From Flavobacterium collinsii (lineage in GTDB: Bacteria > Bacteroidota > Bacteroidia > Flavobacteriales > Flavobacteriaceae): a stretch of 64,000 nucleotides of DNA. The position numbers and the translations under genes are program-made. Of the stretch, positions 43,752 through 52,798 are shown one piece after another. The stretch is from positions 62,001 through 126,000 of the forward strand of contig NZ_CADCST010000072.1 in the NCBI RefSeq assembly GCF_902804485.1, given 5' to 3'. Below the pieces are notes generated by a model. That model made no database searches. It saw nothing but the letters and a program-made list of their open reading frames with translations, and had not been told where the DNA came from. Every line of letters begins with the position of its first letter. The first letter of the stretch is position 1.

Positions 43752-45626
43752 TTAATGAAAATGATCTTCTTCTATTTCGAATTCTGCATCTTTTTCCCAG
43801 ATTTCCATTTCACAAGGTTTACAATTGAATTTTAGTTTGTACTCTAATTCACCCTGCTTTAATACTAATGGTTCTTTTACCTTAACACCAACTATATCTT
43901 TTTGGTGTATCGGACATTTTTTTAATTCGTATTTGATGCAATATTTGGTCGTCATCACACGCGATTTTCCTGGATCCCACTGTAGTTCAAATGCTTTTTC
44001 GATTTCGGTAACGCCATGACGTTCGTAGAATTTACGGGCCGTTTTGTTGGAAACATTGTACATGAAATCCAATTTAGTTTCCGGATAAGGATGTGATGTT
44101 TTAACTAACTGGTGCTCTTCGCGTTTGTAATTTGCCAGACGAATTGCTGTTAACTGATCGTAAACGGTTCTTCTCATTTCGTTAATTTTTGAAATAGGAA
44201 GGAACCAGTTTTGAGAAAACATTACATTAATTTCATCAGCGGTATAAGGTGTAAAACCTGTTTTGGCCAATTGTGTTTTGATGTTTTCTTCGATTGATTC
44301 GCCAGTTTTAGTTTGCTCTTTTGCATGCTCAAGGGTAACAATACTTACATTTCCGTCTTCATCGGTTGCGATTAATTCGAAGCCTGTTTCAGTTTCAGTA
44401 AGCAATAAAGTTGTACTTAGCTTTCGAATAGCACTGTCTTCTCTCTCTACAACTTTAATGAAAGCAGCGTCGTTGTTACGGTAAATAAAAGTTCCGTCTT
44501 TTACTTCTTTTAAAACGTTTGGATAAATTTTTCCGTTTTCGGCTTTGTTTACATAGATTCCGTCGGCTTCATTGTTTTCGTTGATAAAACAAAGTCCGTC
44601 ACCATTATTCAGTAGTTCACCGTTTTCGATTTCGTATGCGTTTCCAATAGTTCGGATTAATTTTCCAATATATTGACCTTTTGATTTTGGGCTTTCCCAA
44701 GAACCAATAGAGCTGTGTCTTTCGTTTACGAAATAATCCGTATAACCACGGTTGAAAGTTCTGTTTAAAGAAGAATCAAAGGTATAGGTGCATTTTCCGG
44801 AAGAAGCTTTGGTATATTTATCACTTCCTGCGCCTTCTAAAAAGCTGTCTAATTTTTGGCGTAAATAAGAAACGTTGTTTTTTACGTAAACGACATCTTT
44901 CAGTCTTCCTTCAATTTTGAAAGAAACGATTCCTGCTTCAATTAAGTTTGGGATCTGATCTGAGATGTCTAAATCTTTTATAGAAAGTAAGTGACTGTTT
45001 TTGATTAAAGTTTCTCCGTTTCCGTCTATTAAGTTATATGGTAAACGACAGTTTTGTGCGCAAGAACCACGATTGGCACTTCGTTCTCCGTTGGCCACAC
45101 TCATATAACAGTTTCCACTGAAAGAAACGCATAAAGCTCCGGTTACAAAAAATTCTAGTTCAACATCAGCTTCGTCATAAATCGTTTTAATTTGATGCAA
45201 GTTCAATTCGCGGGCTAAAACCACACGTTTAATTCCGGCATCTTTTAAGAATTTTATTTTATCGGCATCACGATTATTGGCTTGTGTACTGGCATGAAGT
45301 ACGATAGGAGGCAAGTCCATTTCCATAATCGCCATATCCTGAATGATTAAGGCGTCAACACCAATGTCGTACAATTCCCAAATCATTTTGCGACAGGTTT
45401 CCAGTTCGTTATCGTACAAAATGGTATTCATAACCACAAAAACCTGTGCATTAAAAAGGTGCGCATATTGTACCAATGCAGCTACATCTTCAATAGAATT
45501 GTTGGCATTCGAGCGTGCTCCAAATTGCGGTGCACCAATATAAACAGCATCGGCACCACTATTAATGGCTGCCATTCCTCCAATTAAATCCCTGGCAGGA
45601 GCTAATATTTCAATCTTCTTCTTCAT
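43752..45626 (-). CDS. Peptidase U32 family protein
   Basis: 624 residues. N-terminal TIM-barrel-like U32 domain beginning IEILAPARDLIGGMAAINSGADAVYIGAPQFGAR, with the family signature EFFVTGALCVSFSGNCYMS followed by GERSANRGSCAQNCRLPY, whose cysteines can hold an Fe-S cluster. The C-terminal region continues with a DUF3656-like part and a Cys-containing tail (CIKYELKKCPIHQ, FNCKPCEME). Relatives such as RlhA hydroxylate 23S rRNA and TrhP acts on tRNA, so an RNA-modifying role is more likely than proteolysis. Single gene. Confidence 0.88.
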   Translation of the reverse strand: MKKKIEILAPARDLIGGMAAINSGADAVYIGAPQFGARSNANNSIEDVAALVQYAHLFNAQVFVVMNTILYDNELETCRKMIWELYDIGVDALIIQDMAIMEMDLPPIVLHASTQANNRDADKIKFLKDAGIKRVVLARELNLHQIKTIYDEADVELEFFVTGALCVSFSGNCYMSVANGERSANRGSCAQNCRLPYNLIDGNGETLIKNSHLLSIKDLDISDQIPNLIEAGIVSFKIEGRLKDVVYVKNNVSYLRQKLDSFLEGAGSDKYTKASSGKCTYTFDSSLNRTFNRGYTDYFVNERHSSIGSWESPKSKGQYIGKLIRTIGNAYEIENGELLNNGDGLCFINENNEADGIYVNKAENGKIYPNVLKEVKDGTFIYRNNDAAFIKVVEREDSAIRKLSTTLLLTETETGFELIATDEDGNVSIVTLEHAKEQTKTGESIEENIKTQLAKTGFTPYTADEINVMFSQNWFLPISKINEMRRTVYDQLTAIRLANYKREEHQLVKTSHPYPETKLDFMYNVSNKTARKFYERHGVTEIEKAFELQWDPGKSRVMTTKYCIKYELKKCPIHQKDIVGVKVKEPLVLKQGELEYKLKFNCKPCEMEIWEKDAEFEIEEDHFH

Positions 45627-45764
45627 TTTAAGTACTTTAGGCTTTTGTGGTGTTCACGGAAAAAAGTTTGCAAAGTTCTTATAAATATTTCGAGTTTGCT
45701 AATGCTGAGGTGATTTTTTTAGAATTGTTAACTTATATGGAATGATGATGATTTAGATTTCTGT

Positions 45765-46229
45765 TTATTGATGCATCGTATTAAATTCGTCTTTTTCATT
45801 ATTAGAAAAATAAAATTTAAATCCAGTTTGTTTTACTGTTATACCGAAATCTCGTTGGATTGAAAAACTTGTTTCAAAAACTGTTGCAAATAAAATTTCA
45901 ATACCAAATAATCCTCCTGCAATTACATAAAGAATTACTAATAATTTTCGTGATTTTATTTTAGATATAGATTCGGATATCAAAAACAAAATTGATGATA
46001 TAATTGTAAAATATACAAGTAAATCAATTAATAATTCCATAATAAAATATTGTTGAGCCATCGAAGTATGAAATGCAGGAGATTTGTAAACTAATGGATA
46101 TCCATACATGACGCAATCTGGCCCATCAATAACATCAACAATCCACCATTTTGTAAAAAGTATGAATATGATGACTGCTAGGGGGAAAGCTAAAACTAAA
46201 ACTGCTTTCTTATTTGTATTTGAGGCCAT
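45765..46229 (-). CDS. Unknown membrane protein
   Basis: A 154-residue protein not recognised. Three hydrophobic segments: about 8-27, 63-84 and 95-118. The loop after the first holds CVMYGYPLVYKSPAFHTSMAQQYF; the C-terminal 35 residues are soluble and charged. The A+T content is high, as in its neighbours. It is followed by the dihydrofolate-reductase-like gene on the same strand. Confidence 0.65.
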   Translation of the reverse strand: MASNTNKKAVLVLAFPLAVIIFILFTKWWIVDVIDGPDCVMYGYPLVYKSPAFHTSMAQQYFIMELLIDLLVYFTIISSILFLISESISKIKSRKLLVILYVIAGGLFGIEILFATVFETSFSIQRDFGITVKQTGFKFYFSNNEKDEFNTMHQ

Positions 46230-46284
46230 CTTTTTATAGGAATAGTTGAGGTTACATGGGATGATGATAAATGATTTTTTGTTT

Positions 46285-46830
46285 TTATCGAATGGGTTCG
46301 TAAATAAGTTGTACTACTCCAGATTTAAAAGTGTTAGTGGTAACAAGTTTTAATTCTAGTCTTTCTTTTAAGTCTTCAAATAGTGGTTTTCCGTTTCCTA
46401 AAGCTACAGGATGAACAGATATTCTATAGGTATCAATAAGCTTCAATTGAATAAAAGTTTTAATAAGGCTTGCTCCGCCATATAGCCAGATATTTTTTCC
46501 TGATTGTTTTTTGATTTCGGTTGCCTTATTTATGATGTCAGAATTGATAAAAGAGGCATTGTTGTCTTCTCTGTTTTGACTGGAGAAAACGTATTTATTT
46601 TTGGAGTGTACTTCTTTCCAAAGTGATTTTTCGTCAGGACTTGCATTTTCATCGGGTTGGTAATTTCCCCACATATCATAGCTCACTCTGCCATAAAAAA
46701 TAGTGTCTATGCTGGATAGGAAATCGTTAAAATCCATATCATCGTCCATGATGCACCAATCGGTTTCGCCATTAGGACCTTCAATAAAACCATCTAAAGT
46801 GACTGCCAGATCTAAAATTATTTTTCTCAT
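46285..46830 (-). CDS. Dihydrofolate reductase-fold protein (RibD C-terminal family)
   Basis: 181 residues from MRKIILDLAVTLDGFIEGPNGETDW, the usual start of this family (frame open 30 bp further). Motifs: DTIFYGRVSYDMWG, KYVFSSQNREDNN, KKQSGKNIWLYGGASLIKTFIQLKLID and RISVHPVALGNGKPLF. It should bind NADPH; the substrate is unknown. These stand-alone proteins are frequent in accessory regions and are not the housekeeping FolA. Confidence 0.88.
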   Translation of the reverse strand: MRKIILDLAVTLDGFIEGPNGETDWCIMDDDMDFNDFLSSIDTIFYGRVSYDMWGNYQPDENASPDEKSLWKEVHSKNKYVFSSQNREDNNASFINSDIINKATEIKKQSGKNIWLYGGASLIKTFIQLKLIDTYRISVHPVALGNGKPLFEDLKERLELKLVTTNTFKSGVVQLIYEPIR

Positions 46831-46970
46831 TTGGGATTTTGTTTTTATATATTTTGACATAAAAATAAAGTTCTTTTTGGATGAATTTAATTGTTTGTGT
46901 GTTAAAATGGTTTTTATAGTAACAACGGTTTTAAATTTTTATTATTTATCTTTTATGCTGTTGTTTAATT

Positions 46971-47471
46971 TTAATGCCCATAGCTAATGACTCGGGTAAT
47001 TTTCCAGCCTGTAGAGGTGTTTTTCCAGATATGAGTAAATTTATAGGTGCCACAGTTGATGAGTTCTCCATTTTCAAGTCGGCAGAATTTATGCAATCCG
47101 GTTTGTATGGCTCCATAATCTTTAATGGGGTAAACTTCAATGCTTCCTTCTACCAGAACTCTTCTCGTATATCCATAATTGGTAAAAATTCGCTGGAAGT
47201 TTTCCATTGTTTTTGTATAGTTGTCCAGCCCTCCCGTATCATGAAAGAATTCAAGGTCTTCTGCGAATAAAGTTTTTAATTTTTCTAAATCACCTTTGTT
47301 AGCAGCTTCAAAAACAACTCCGTCCATTTTTACAATGGTATCAAATAGCTCTTTAGATACAGGTGTGTAGGGTTTTGATTCGGTTATGGTTATTTTTTTA
47401 GTTACGGTACAGGATGTTACGAACATTCCTATTGTAAGCAGTAATACGATTGTAGAAATTGTATTTTTCAT
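46971..47471 (-). CDS. Lipoprotein with NTF2-like (DUF4440) domain
   Basis: 166 residues from MKNTISTIVLLLTIGMFVTSC; lipobox FVTSC places the acylated Cys at residue 21. The frame runs further upstream, but the lipoprotein signal fixes the start. The body matches SnoaL/NTF2-like DUF4440 proteins (VFEAANKGDLEKLKTLFAEDLEFFHDTGG and a closing FTHIWKNTSTGWKITRVISYGH). It forms a cone-shaped pocket and is anchored in the envelope; ligand unknown. Confidence 0.85.
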   Translation of the reverse strand: MKNTISTIVLLLTIGMFVTSCTVTKKITITESKPYTPVSKELFDTIVKMDGVVFEAANKGDLEKLKTLFAEDLEFFHDTGGLDNYTKTMENFQRIFTNYGYTRRVLVEGSIEVYPIKDYGAIQTGLHKFCRLENGELINCGTYKFTHIWKNTSTGWKITRVISYGH

Positions 47472-47793
47472 GTTTATTGTTTTGAAAGTGAACTTCTTAA
47501 AGGGCAGATCCAATAATTTTTTTATTGATTTGTTAAAAATACTAATAATACGATTTAAAAATACAGGGTTATTAGGGGAATACTAAAATGTAATTTGTTC
47601 TGCCGCAGCTTATTTTTTGGGTTAGGGATAGGAGCGACATCCTTTTGCTTTTTTCTTTAAAAAGCAAAAGATACAGCGGATAGCCCGGTTCGCCGCGGCG
47701 AAATCCCCTATAAATTCTAATAATATACTTTCTGTAACCTTTAGCTGATAGAAGCCGTCAAAGCTTTTATCAATCAGACTAAATAATCACAAA
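47472..47793. other. 322-bp divergent gap holding repeat copy 3
   Basis: Between the NTF2-like lipoprotein (-) and the serine hydrolase (+). It holds the GC-rich hairpin repeat (47622-47702) and AT-rich flanks. I see no gene and no convincing TAnnTTTG promoter pair on either strand. Confidence 0.6.
47622..47702 (-). repeat. GC-rich hairpin repeat, copy 3
   Basis: TTAGGGATAGGAGCGAC, then a 12-bp perfect hairpin (CTTTTGCTTTTT at 47642-47653 with AAAAAGCAAAAG at 47659-47670), then ATACAGCGGATAGCCCGG and a perfect 14-bp palindrome TTCGCCGCGGCGAA (47689-47702). Same layout as the copies at 3637 and 8744. This copy lies upstream of two divergent genes rather than downstream. Confidence 0.75.
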
Positions 47794-48852
47794 ATGAAAA
47801 TCTTCTTAAAATCGTTTATTGTTCTATTTCTAATGGGCTGTTCGGGACTGTCGGCCCAGAGTTTGGAAACCAAAATGGATCAATTAATTGCCTCAAAGTT
47901 TAAACCTGAAAACCCGGGAGCTGTTTTTCTGGCGGTTAAAAAAGGAAAAGCAGTGTATCGAAAAGCTTTTGGAATGGCCAATTTAGAAATGGGCATTCAA
48001 ATGCAGCCCGAATTTGTTTTTGAAATTGGGTCGATGACCAAGCAATTTACGGCTGTTGCTGTTTTGATGCTGGCAGAACAGGGAAAGCTTAAACTTGATG
48101 ATGAAATCACGAAGTTTATTCCTGATTATCCAACCAATGGAAATAAGATTACCTTGCATCATTTGCTAACACATACTTCCGGAATTAAAGATTTCACAAG
48201 TATGAAGGCTATAAAAGATATTGCTAAACGGGACTTGTCTCCAAAAGAACTGGTCGATTTTTTTAAGAATGAACCCGCTGATTTTAAACCTGGTGAGCAA
48301 TACAAATATTGTAATTCAGGATATGTGCTTTTGGGTTATATTATTGAAAAGGTATCCGGACAAACTTATGAAGCGTTTGTAACCCAGCATATTTTTAAGA
48401 AAATCGGAATGGAAAATACGTATTATGCGAGTCATGATAAAATCATTAAAAACAGAGTTTCCGGTTATCGTGACCGCGAGGGATATGTAAATGGAAACTA
48501 TATTAGTTTTTCTATTCCGTATGCTTCGGGTTCGATATTATCAACTGTTGATGATTTGCTGAAATGGCAATATGCAATAAATGCGAATACCTTGTTAAAT
48601 CCCGCTTTTACAGAAAAAGCATTTGTAAATTACACGTTAAAAAATGGGACAAATATTGATTATGGATACGGCTGGCATTTAGAAAAAGTAAAAGATAAAA
48701 TTGTTCGCGAGCATGGAGGAAGTATTTTTGGTTTTAAATCGATGGGTGTTTATGAGCCGACCGAACAAATTTATGTAGTTGGTTTGAGTAATTGCGATTG
48801 TAATTCTCCAACCTCTATTACAAGAGAGATTGCTTCGCTTTTAATTGACTAA
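47794..48852 (+). CDS. Serine hydrolase, class C beta-lactamase/DD-peptidase-like
   Basis: 352 residues with an N-terminal signal (KIFLKSFIVLFLMGCSGLSAQ; Cys16 may be a lipobox cysteine). The penicillin-recognising fold shows Ser80-x-x-Lys83 (GSMTKQF), the Tyr motif YKYCNSGY and HGGS in place of KTG near the C-terminus. Such proteins are mostly esterases or peptidases, and resistance is not implied. Monocistronic, ended by a strong terminator. Confidence 0.88.
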   Translation: MKIFLKSFIVLFLMGCSGLSAQSLETKMDQLIASKFKPENPGAVFLAVKKGKAVYRKAFGMANLEMGIQMQPEFVFEIGSMTKQFTAVAVLMLAEQGKLKLDDEITKFIPDYPTNGNKITLHHLLTHTSGIKDFTSMKAIKDIAKRDLSPKELVDFFKNEPADFKPGEQYKYCNSGYVLLGYIIEKVSGQTYEAFVTQHIFKKIGMENTYYASHDKIIKNRVSGYRDREGYVNGNYISFSIPYASGSILSTVDDLLKWQYAINANTLLNPAFTEKAFVNYTLKNGTNIDYGYGWHLEKVKDKIVREHGGSIFGFKSMGVYEPTEQIYVVGLSNCDCNSPTSITREIASLLID

Positions 48853-48856
48853 ATAA

Positions 48857-48890
48857 AAAAGGGCATTTTCATTCGAAAATGCCCTTTTAG
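48857..48890. terminator. Bidirectional terminator between the serine hydrolase and aminotransferase genes
   Basis: A 14-bp perfect stem AAAAGGGCATTTTC (48857-48870) with GAAAATGCCCTTTT (48875-48888), loop ATTC. Confidence 0.92.
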
Positions 48891-48909
48891 TTATTGTTAT
48901 TTTATGGTA

Positions 48910-50100
48910 TTATGCAGTCAAAGCTTCTTTGATTCTGCGTAATGCTTCTTTTAAGATATCGTCGCTTGTGGCATATGAGAAACGGATACAATTTGGGTTT
49001 CCAAAAGCATCACCGGTTACAGTTGCTACGTTGGCCTCTCCTAAAAGATACATCGAAAGATCATTTGCATCTTTAATTTCAGTTCCTCTTAGAGTTTTTC
49101 CGAAGAAAGAAGAAACGTCAGGGAAAACATAAAAAGCTCCTTCCGGAACGTTAATTTTTACACCCGGAATTTCTTTTAACAATCCCACTACTAAATCTCT
49201 GCGGGTATGGAAAGCTTTAACCATGTGGTTTAATACACTTGGATCAGCTTCTACTGCTGTGATCGTTGCACGCTGTGCTACTGAGTTTGCTCCGGAAGTT
49301 ACTTGTCCCTGAATTTTTACACACGCTTTTGCGATGAATTCAGGAGCTCCGATATAACCAATTCTGTATCCTGTCATGGCGAATGCTTTTGCAACTCCGT
49401 TTACAGTGATTGTTTTTTCTAGCATTCCCGGGATTGAACCGATGCTGCAGAAAGTTCCTGAGAAATTGATGTGCTCATAAATTTCGTCAGCAACTACATA
49501 TATGTTTGGGTGTTTTTCCAATACTTTTGCAAGAGCAGTTAACTCTTCGCGGCTGTATACAGATCCCGATGGGTTACAAGGAGAACTGAACCACATCATT
49601 TTTGTTTTTGGTGTGATGGCAGCTTCTAATTGTGCTGGTGTAATTTTGAAATCAGTATCTACAGAAGTAGGAACTTCAACCGGTACTCCGCCTGAAAGTT
49701 TTACGATTTCGAAGTAAGAAACCCAGTATGGTGCTGGTAAAATAACCTCGTCACCGTCGTTTAACATTACTTGTGCAATATTGTATAAGGATTGTTTTGC
49801 TCCTGTAGAAACCACGATTTGAGATGGTTTGTACTCTAATCCGTTATCTCTTTTGAATTTCTTGCAGATTGCTTCTCTCAATTCTAAATAACCCTCCACC
49901 GGAGAATAGGTGCTATAGTTTTCGTCTACTGCTTTTTTAACGGCTTCTTTAATAAAGTCTGGTGTATTAAAGTCCGGTTCACCTAAACTTAAACTGATAA
50001 TGTCTTTTCCCTGTGCTTTTAATTCACGTGCTAAAGCAGCCATTGCTAAGGTTTGTGATGTCGCTAAGTTGTTGATTCTGTCTGAAAGAATATGATTCAT
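48910..50100 (-). CDS. Class I/II aminotransferase, aspartate aminotransferase-like
   Basis: 396 residues from MNHILSDRINNLATSQTLAM. PLP fold type I subgroup I-gamma: SLSLGEPDFNTPDFI, VSTGAKQSLYNIAQ, NPSGSVYSREEL, VADEIYEHI, and the Schiff-base lysine Lys238 in TVNGVAKAFAMTGYRIGY. Most likely aspartate:2-oxoglutarate aminotransferase, but aromatic or prephenate activity is common in this subgroup. Desaturase lies 68 bp upstream on the same strand; the two need not be related. Confidence 0.9.
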   Translation of the reverse strand: MNHILSDRINNLATSQTLAMAALARELKAQGKDIISLSLGEPDFNTPDFIKEAVKKAVDENYSTYSPVEGYLELREAICKKFKRDNGLEYKPSQIVVSTGAKQSLYNIAQVMLNDGDEVILPAPYWVSYFEIVKLSGGVPVEVPTSVDTDFKITPAQLEAAITPKTKMMWFSSPCNPSGSVYSREELTALAKVLEKHPNIYVVADEIYEHINFSGTFCSIGSIPGMLEKTITVNGVAKAFAMTGYRIGYIGAPEFIAKACVKIQGQVTSGANSVAQRATITAVEADPSVLNHMVKAFHTRRDLVVGLLKEIPGVKINVPEGAFYVFPDVSSFFGKTLRGTEIKDANDLSMYLLGEANVATVTGDAFGNPNCIRFSYATSDDILKEALRRIKEALTA

Positions 50101-50168
50101 TATGAAATTTTTGAATGTCCTTAATTTCAACTTAATTAAGGATGGTTAATGATTAATAGTTTCTTATT

Positions 50169-51263
50169 TTATGCTAAACTTGGTTTCATACCAAGATCTT
50201 TTAGATGTTTGTAATGCGCTAGTACAGCTCCTCTCATGGTTTTGAATTCATGATAAGGCAAATTGCATTCGATGGCAGTTTGTTTTACGATTTCAGCAAT
50301 TTTTCCGTAGTGGATGTGGCTGATGTTTGGAAAAATGTGGTGTTCAATTTGATGGTTTAATCCTCCTGTGAACCAGTTAATCACTTTGTTTTTTGGAGCG
50401 AAATTAGCAGTGGTATACAATTGGTGAATTGCCCAGGTGTTTTCCATTTCACCTTCTTCATTCGGAACCGGGTTTGAAGTTTCTTCAACTACGTGTGCCA
50501 ACTGAAAAACGATACTTAAAATTAGTCCGGCAGTATAATGCATCACGAAAAATCCGATCACTACTTTCCACCATATTACACCTAAAATCATTGGTAAAGC
50601 CATCCAGATTAAAACATAGATGATTTTTGTGATTACCAGAACAGTCCATAATTTGGTTGGACTTTGTGGTGCTCCGTAGGATAGTTTTCTTTTGAGGTAA
50701 TTTTTCATTTGCTTGAAATCGGTTGTTAGGGCCCAATTAAAAGTCAAAAGTCCGTATAAGAAAAAAGAATAGTAATGTTGGAATTTGTGAAAACGGTGCC
50801 ATTCTGCATTTTGTGTAAAACGAATGATTCTTCCGGCATCAAGATCTTCATCATGACCGTGAATATTGGTATAAGTATGGTGCAATACGTTATGCTGTAC
50901 CTGCCAGTTGTGCACATTTCCTGCTAAAATATAAATACTTCCCCCCATGATTTTGTTGATCCATGATTTAGAAGAGTAGGAGCCGTGATTTCCATCGTGC
51001 ATCACATTCATTCCAATTCCGGCCATTCCAACTCCCATCAGGATGTTTAGCAGCAATTGCGCCCAGAAAGGCATGTTAAGTGTTAGAATTAAAAAGTACG
51101 GTGTTAGAAAAACGGCAAAAAGAATAACAGCTTTTAAATGCAGCTTCCAGTTACCTGTTTTCTGAATATTGTTCTCTTTGAAGTAATTGTTTACTCGTGA
51201 GTTAAGTGTTCTGAAGAACTTCAGATTGTCTTGCTTAGCAAATGTAGGCGCGGTGTTATTCAT
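50169..51263 (-). CDS. Membrane fatty acid desaturase
   Basis: 364 residues with four hydrophobic segments and the three histidine boxes of the desaturase superfamily: HDGNH, HNVLHH, and HQIEHH (in GGLNHQIEHHIFPNISHIHYG). The histidine after the first G-N pair and the QxxHH third box resemble front-end (delta-6-like) or acyl-CoA desaturases. It would insert a double bond in membrane acyl chains, often for cold adaptation. A -33/-7 promoter is visible at 51283-51316. Confidence 0.9.
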   Translation of the reverse strand: MNNTAPTFAKQDNLKFFRTLNSRVNNYFKENNIQKTGNWKLHLKAVILFAVFLTPYFLILTLNMPFWAQLLLNILMGVGMAGIGMNVMHDGNHGSYSSKSWINKIMGGSIYILAGNVHNWQVQHNVLHHTYTNIHGHDEDLDAGRIIRFTQNAEWHRFHKFQHYYSFFLYGLLTFNWALTTDFKQMKNYLKRKLSYGAPQSPTKLWTVLVITKIIYVLIWMALPMILGVIWWKVVIGFFVMHYTAGLILSIVFQLAHVVEETSNPVPNEEGEMENTWAIHQLYTTANFAPKNKVINWFTGGLNHQIEHHIFPNISHIHYGKIAEIVKQTAIECNLPYHEFKTMRGAVLAHYKHLKDLGMKPSLA

Positions 51264-51282
51264 AATTATTTTAAATAGGTTT

Positions 51283-51316
51283 CAAAGGTAATTATTATAA
51301 ATTTTCAATTTGCAAA
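51283..51316 (-). promoter_or_regulatory. Candidate desaturase promoter
   Basis: On the - strand TTTG (51316-51313) and TACCTTTG (51290-51283), spacer 22 bp; leader about 10-15 nt. Confidence 0.5.
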
Positions 51317-51370
51317 ATTGAGTTAAATATTTCAATCGTAAAGTAGTACTTTTGTTAAAAAATTAGAGCA

Positions 51371-52000
51371 ATGGATGAGATATTGAAATATTTTCCGGAT
51401 TTGACCGATCTTCAAATCGAACAATTTCAAAAATTAGACTTTTTATACCACGACTGGAATGAAAAAATCAATGTGATTTCAAGAAAAGATATTGATGCCT
51501 TATATACAAAACACATTTTGCATTCGCTTGGAATTGCAAAAATCATGAAGTTTGAACCGGGAGCAACTGTCCTGGATGTTGGTACCGGAGGAGGATTTCC
51601 GGGGATCCCATTGGCGATTCTTTTTCCTGAAACGCGTTTTTATCTGATCGATGTTATAGCAAAAAAAATTAAGGTGGTTCAAGGGGTTGTGGATGCATTA
51701 GAGTTAAAAAATGTAAAGGCAGAACAAAAACGTGCTGAGCTGGTAAAGGGCGATTTTGATTTTATTGTAAGCCGTGCCGTAACTAATATGCCTGATTTTG
51801 TTTCATGGATAAAAGACAAAATAAAAAAACAGCATAAGCATACTTTAAAAAATGGAATTCTGTATTTAAAAGGAGGAGACTTAACAGAAGAATTGTCCGC
51901 TTTCCCTAAAGCCACATTATACGATTTGTCAACTATTTTTGAAGACGAATTTTTCGAAACCAAAAAAGTAGTACACCTGCCTTTGAAGTTTACCGTTTAA
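51371..52000 (+). CDS. rsmG: 16S rRNA (guanine(527)-N(7))-methyltransferase
   Basis: A 209-residue Rossmann-fold methyltransferase (GidB) that methylates G527 in the 530 loop. Motif I is VLDVGTGGGFPGIPLAILFP; upstream ISRKDIDALYTKHILHSLGI and downstream FIVSRAV are characteristic. TACTTTTG at 51347-51354 may be its -7 box, 16 bp before the ATG. Confidence 0.94.
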   Translation: MDEILKYFPDLTDLQIEQFQKLDFLYHDWNEKINVISRKDIDALYTKHILHSLGIAKIMKFEPGATVLDVGTGGGFPGIPLAILFPETRFYLIDVIAKKIKVVQGVVDALELKNVKAEQKRAELVKGDFDFIVSRAVTNMPDFVSWIKDKIKKQHKHTLKNGILYLKGGDLTEELSAFPKATLYDLSTIFEDEFFETKKVVHLPLKFTV

Positions 52001-52012
52001 TCGCTGAAGAGA

Positions 52013-52057
52013 ATAACCCAATAATAATTACTTATTTAAGTAACATTATTGGGTTTT
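52013..52057. terminator. Terminator between rsmG and the unknown gene
   Basis: AACCCAATAAT pairs with ATTATTGGGTT and continues with TTACTT/AAGTAA around ATTT; T-rich on the right. It lies between convergent genes. Confidence 0.82.
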
Positions 52058-52066
52058 GTACTAGAA

Positions 52067-52798
52067 TCAGGAAACTTTTCTGGATAAATGCAAAAATTGA
52101 TTTGCTTTATGGTCTAAGTTTTGAATGTATTTATGAGCTGCTTTTTCTGATGCTGTAATCGTATACTGAAACTTGGGATTAAAGAAAAAATCGCGGCAAA
52201 TTAAAGGTTCGCTACATGAATCGTAAACTTTCTCATCTGTCTCGTCCAGGTTTTCATCTCTGTAAACACTAGGATACAAGTGGTTTAATTGTATTAAGGT
52301 CGTATTGAACCATTTGTCAAAAACTTTTCTCTTAGGTGTTACATGTCGGGCAAGTAACACAAGTCCTAAAACTTCATTTTGTAAAAAGTAAGATCCTTTT
52401 CTATATCTTACATCAATCATTCTCACCGTCATATGAGCGACCCATAACGGGCCATCGATGGCTCCTGAAGCTGGGATGTCAAAATTAGTATCAAATAATA
52501 AAGGGGTTGTTAATTCCGGATCTTTAATCGAACACCAAAGCGCTTCAATTCTTTTTTCTGTATCGTTGATACTCGTCTTTTGTCCGATAAAGCGCCAGTA
52601 TATCCATTCCAGTAATGCAGCAGTAAGTCCCACTGTCGCCTTATGATTAATGTTTGACAATATGTTTTCGAGATCTTCATTTCCTTCTAACGGATCTAAG
52701 AATTTTTCCATCTTCTTTTTACTCCAGGTAAAGTCAATCGGGTGTCCGATGTGTTTTGAATTTAAGATAATCTGCGGGGCATTTTTTAAGCTTTTCAT
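52067..52798 (-). CDS. Hypothetical protein of unknown family
   Basis: A 243-residue soluble protein I do not recognise, with no signal peptide or membrane segment. Two mildly hydrophobic helices (VGLTAALLEWIYWRFIG near residue 55-72 and QNEVLGLVLLARHV near 140) and a tryptophan/acid-rich middle (GAIDGPLWVAHMTVRMIDVRY) suggest an all-helical fold. The composition is like that of its neighbours, so transfer is not evident. TAAATTTG on the - strand (52927-52920), with TTTG 24 bp further up, could drive it. Confidence 0.7.
   Translation of the reverse strand: MKSLKNAPQIILNSKHIGHPIDFTWSKKKMEKFLDPLEGNEDLENILSNINHKATVGLTAALLEWIYWRFIGQKTSINDTEKRIEALWCSIKDPELTTPLLFDTNFDIPASGAIDGPLWVAHMTVRMIDVRYRKGSYFLQNEVLGLVLLARHVTPKRKVFDKWFNTTLIQLNHLYPSVYRDENLDETDEKVYDSCSEPLICRDFFFNPKFQYTITASEKAAHKYIQNLDHKANQFLHLSRKVS

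Noticed and set aside
43493..43828. 111-residue frame upstream of purT on the + strand
   Set aside because: It runs through the CGCAAAG inverted repeats and into the antisense of the U32 gene.
47794..48852. Reading the serine hydrolase as a beta-lactamase resistance gene
   Set aside because: The fold is shared with esterases and peptidases; nothing in the sequence shows resistance.
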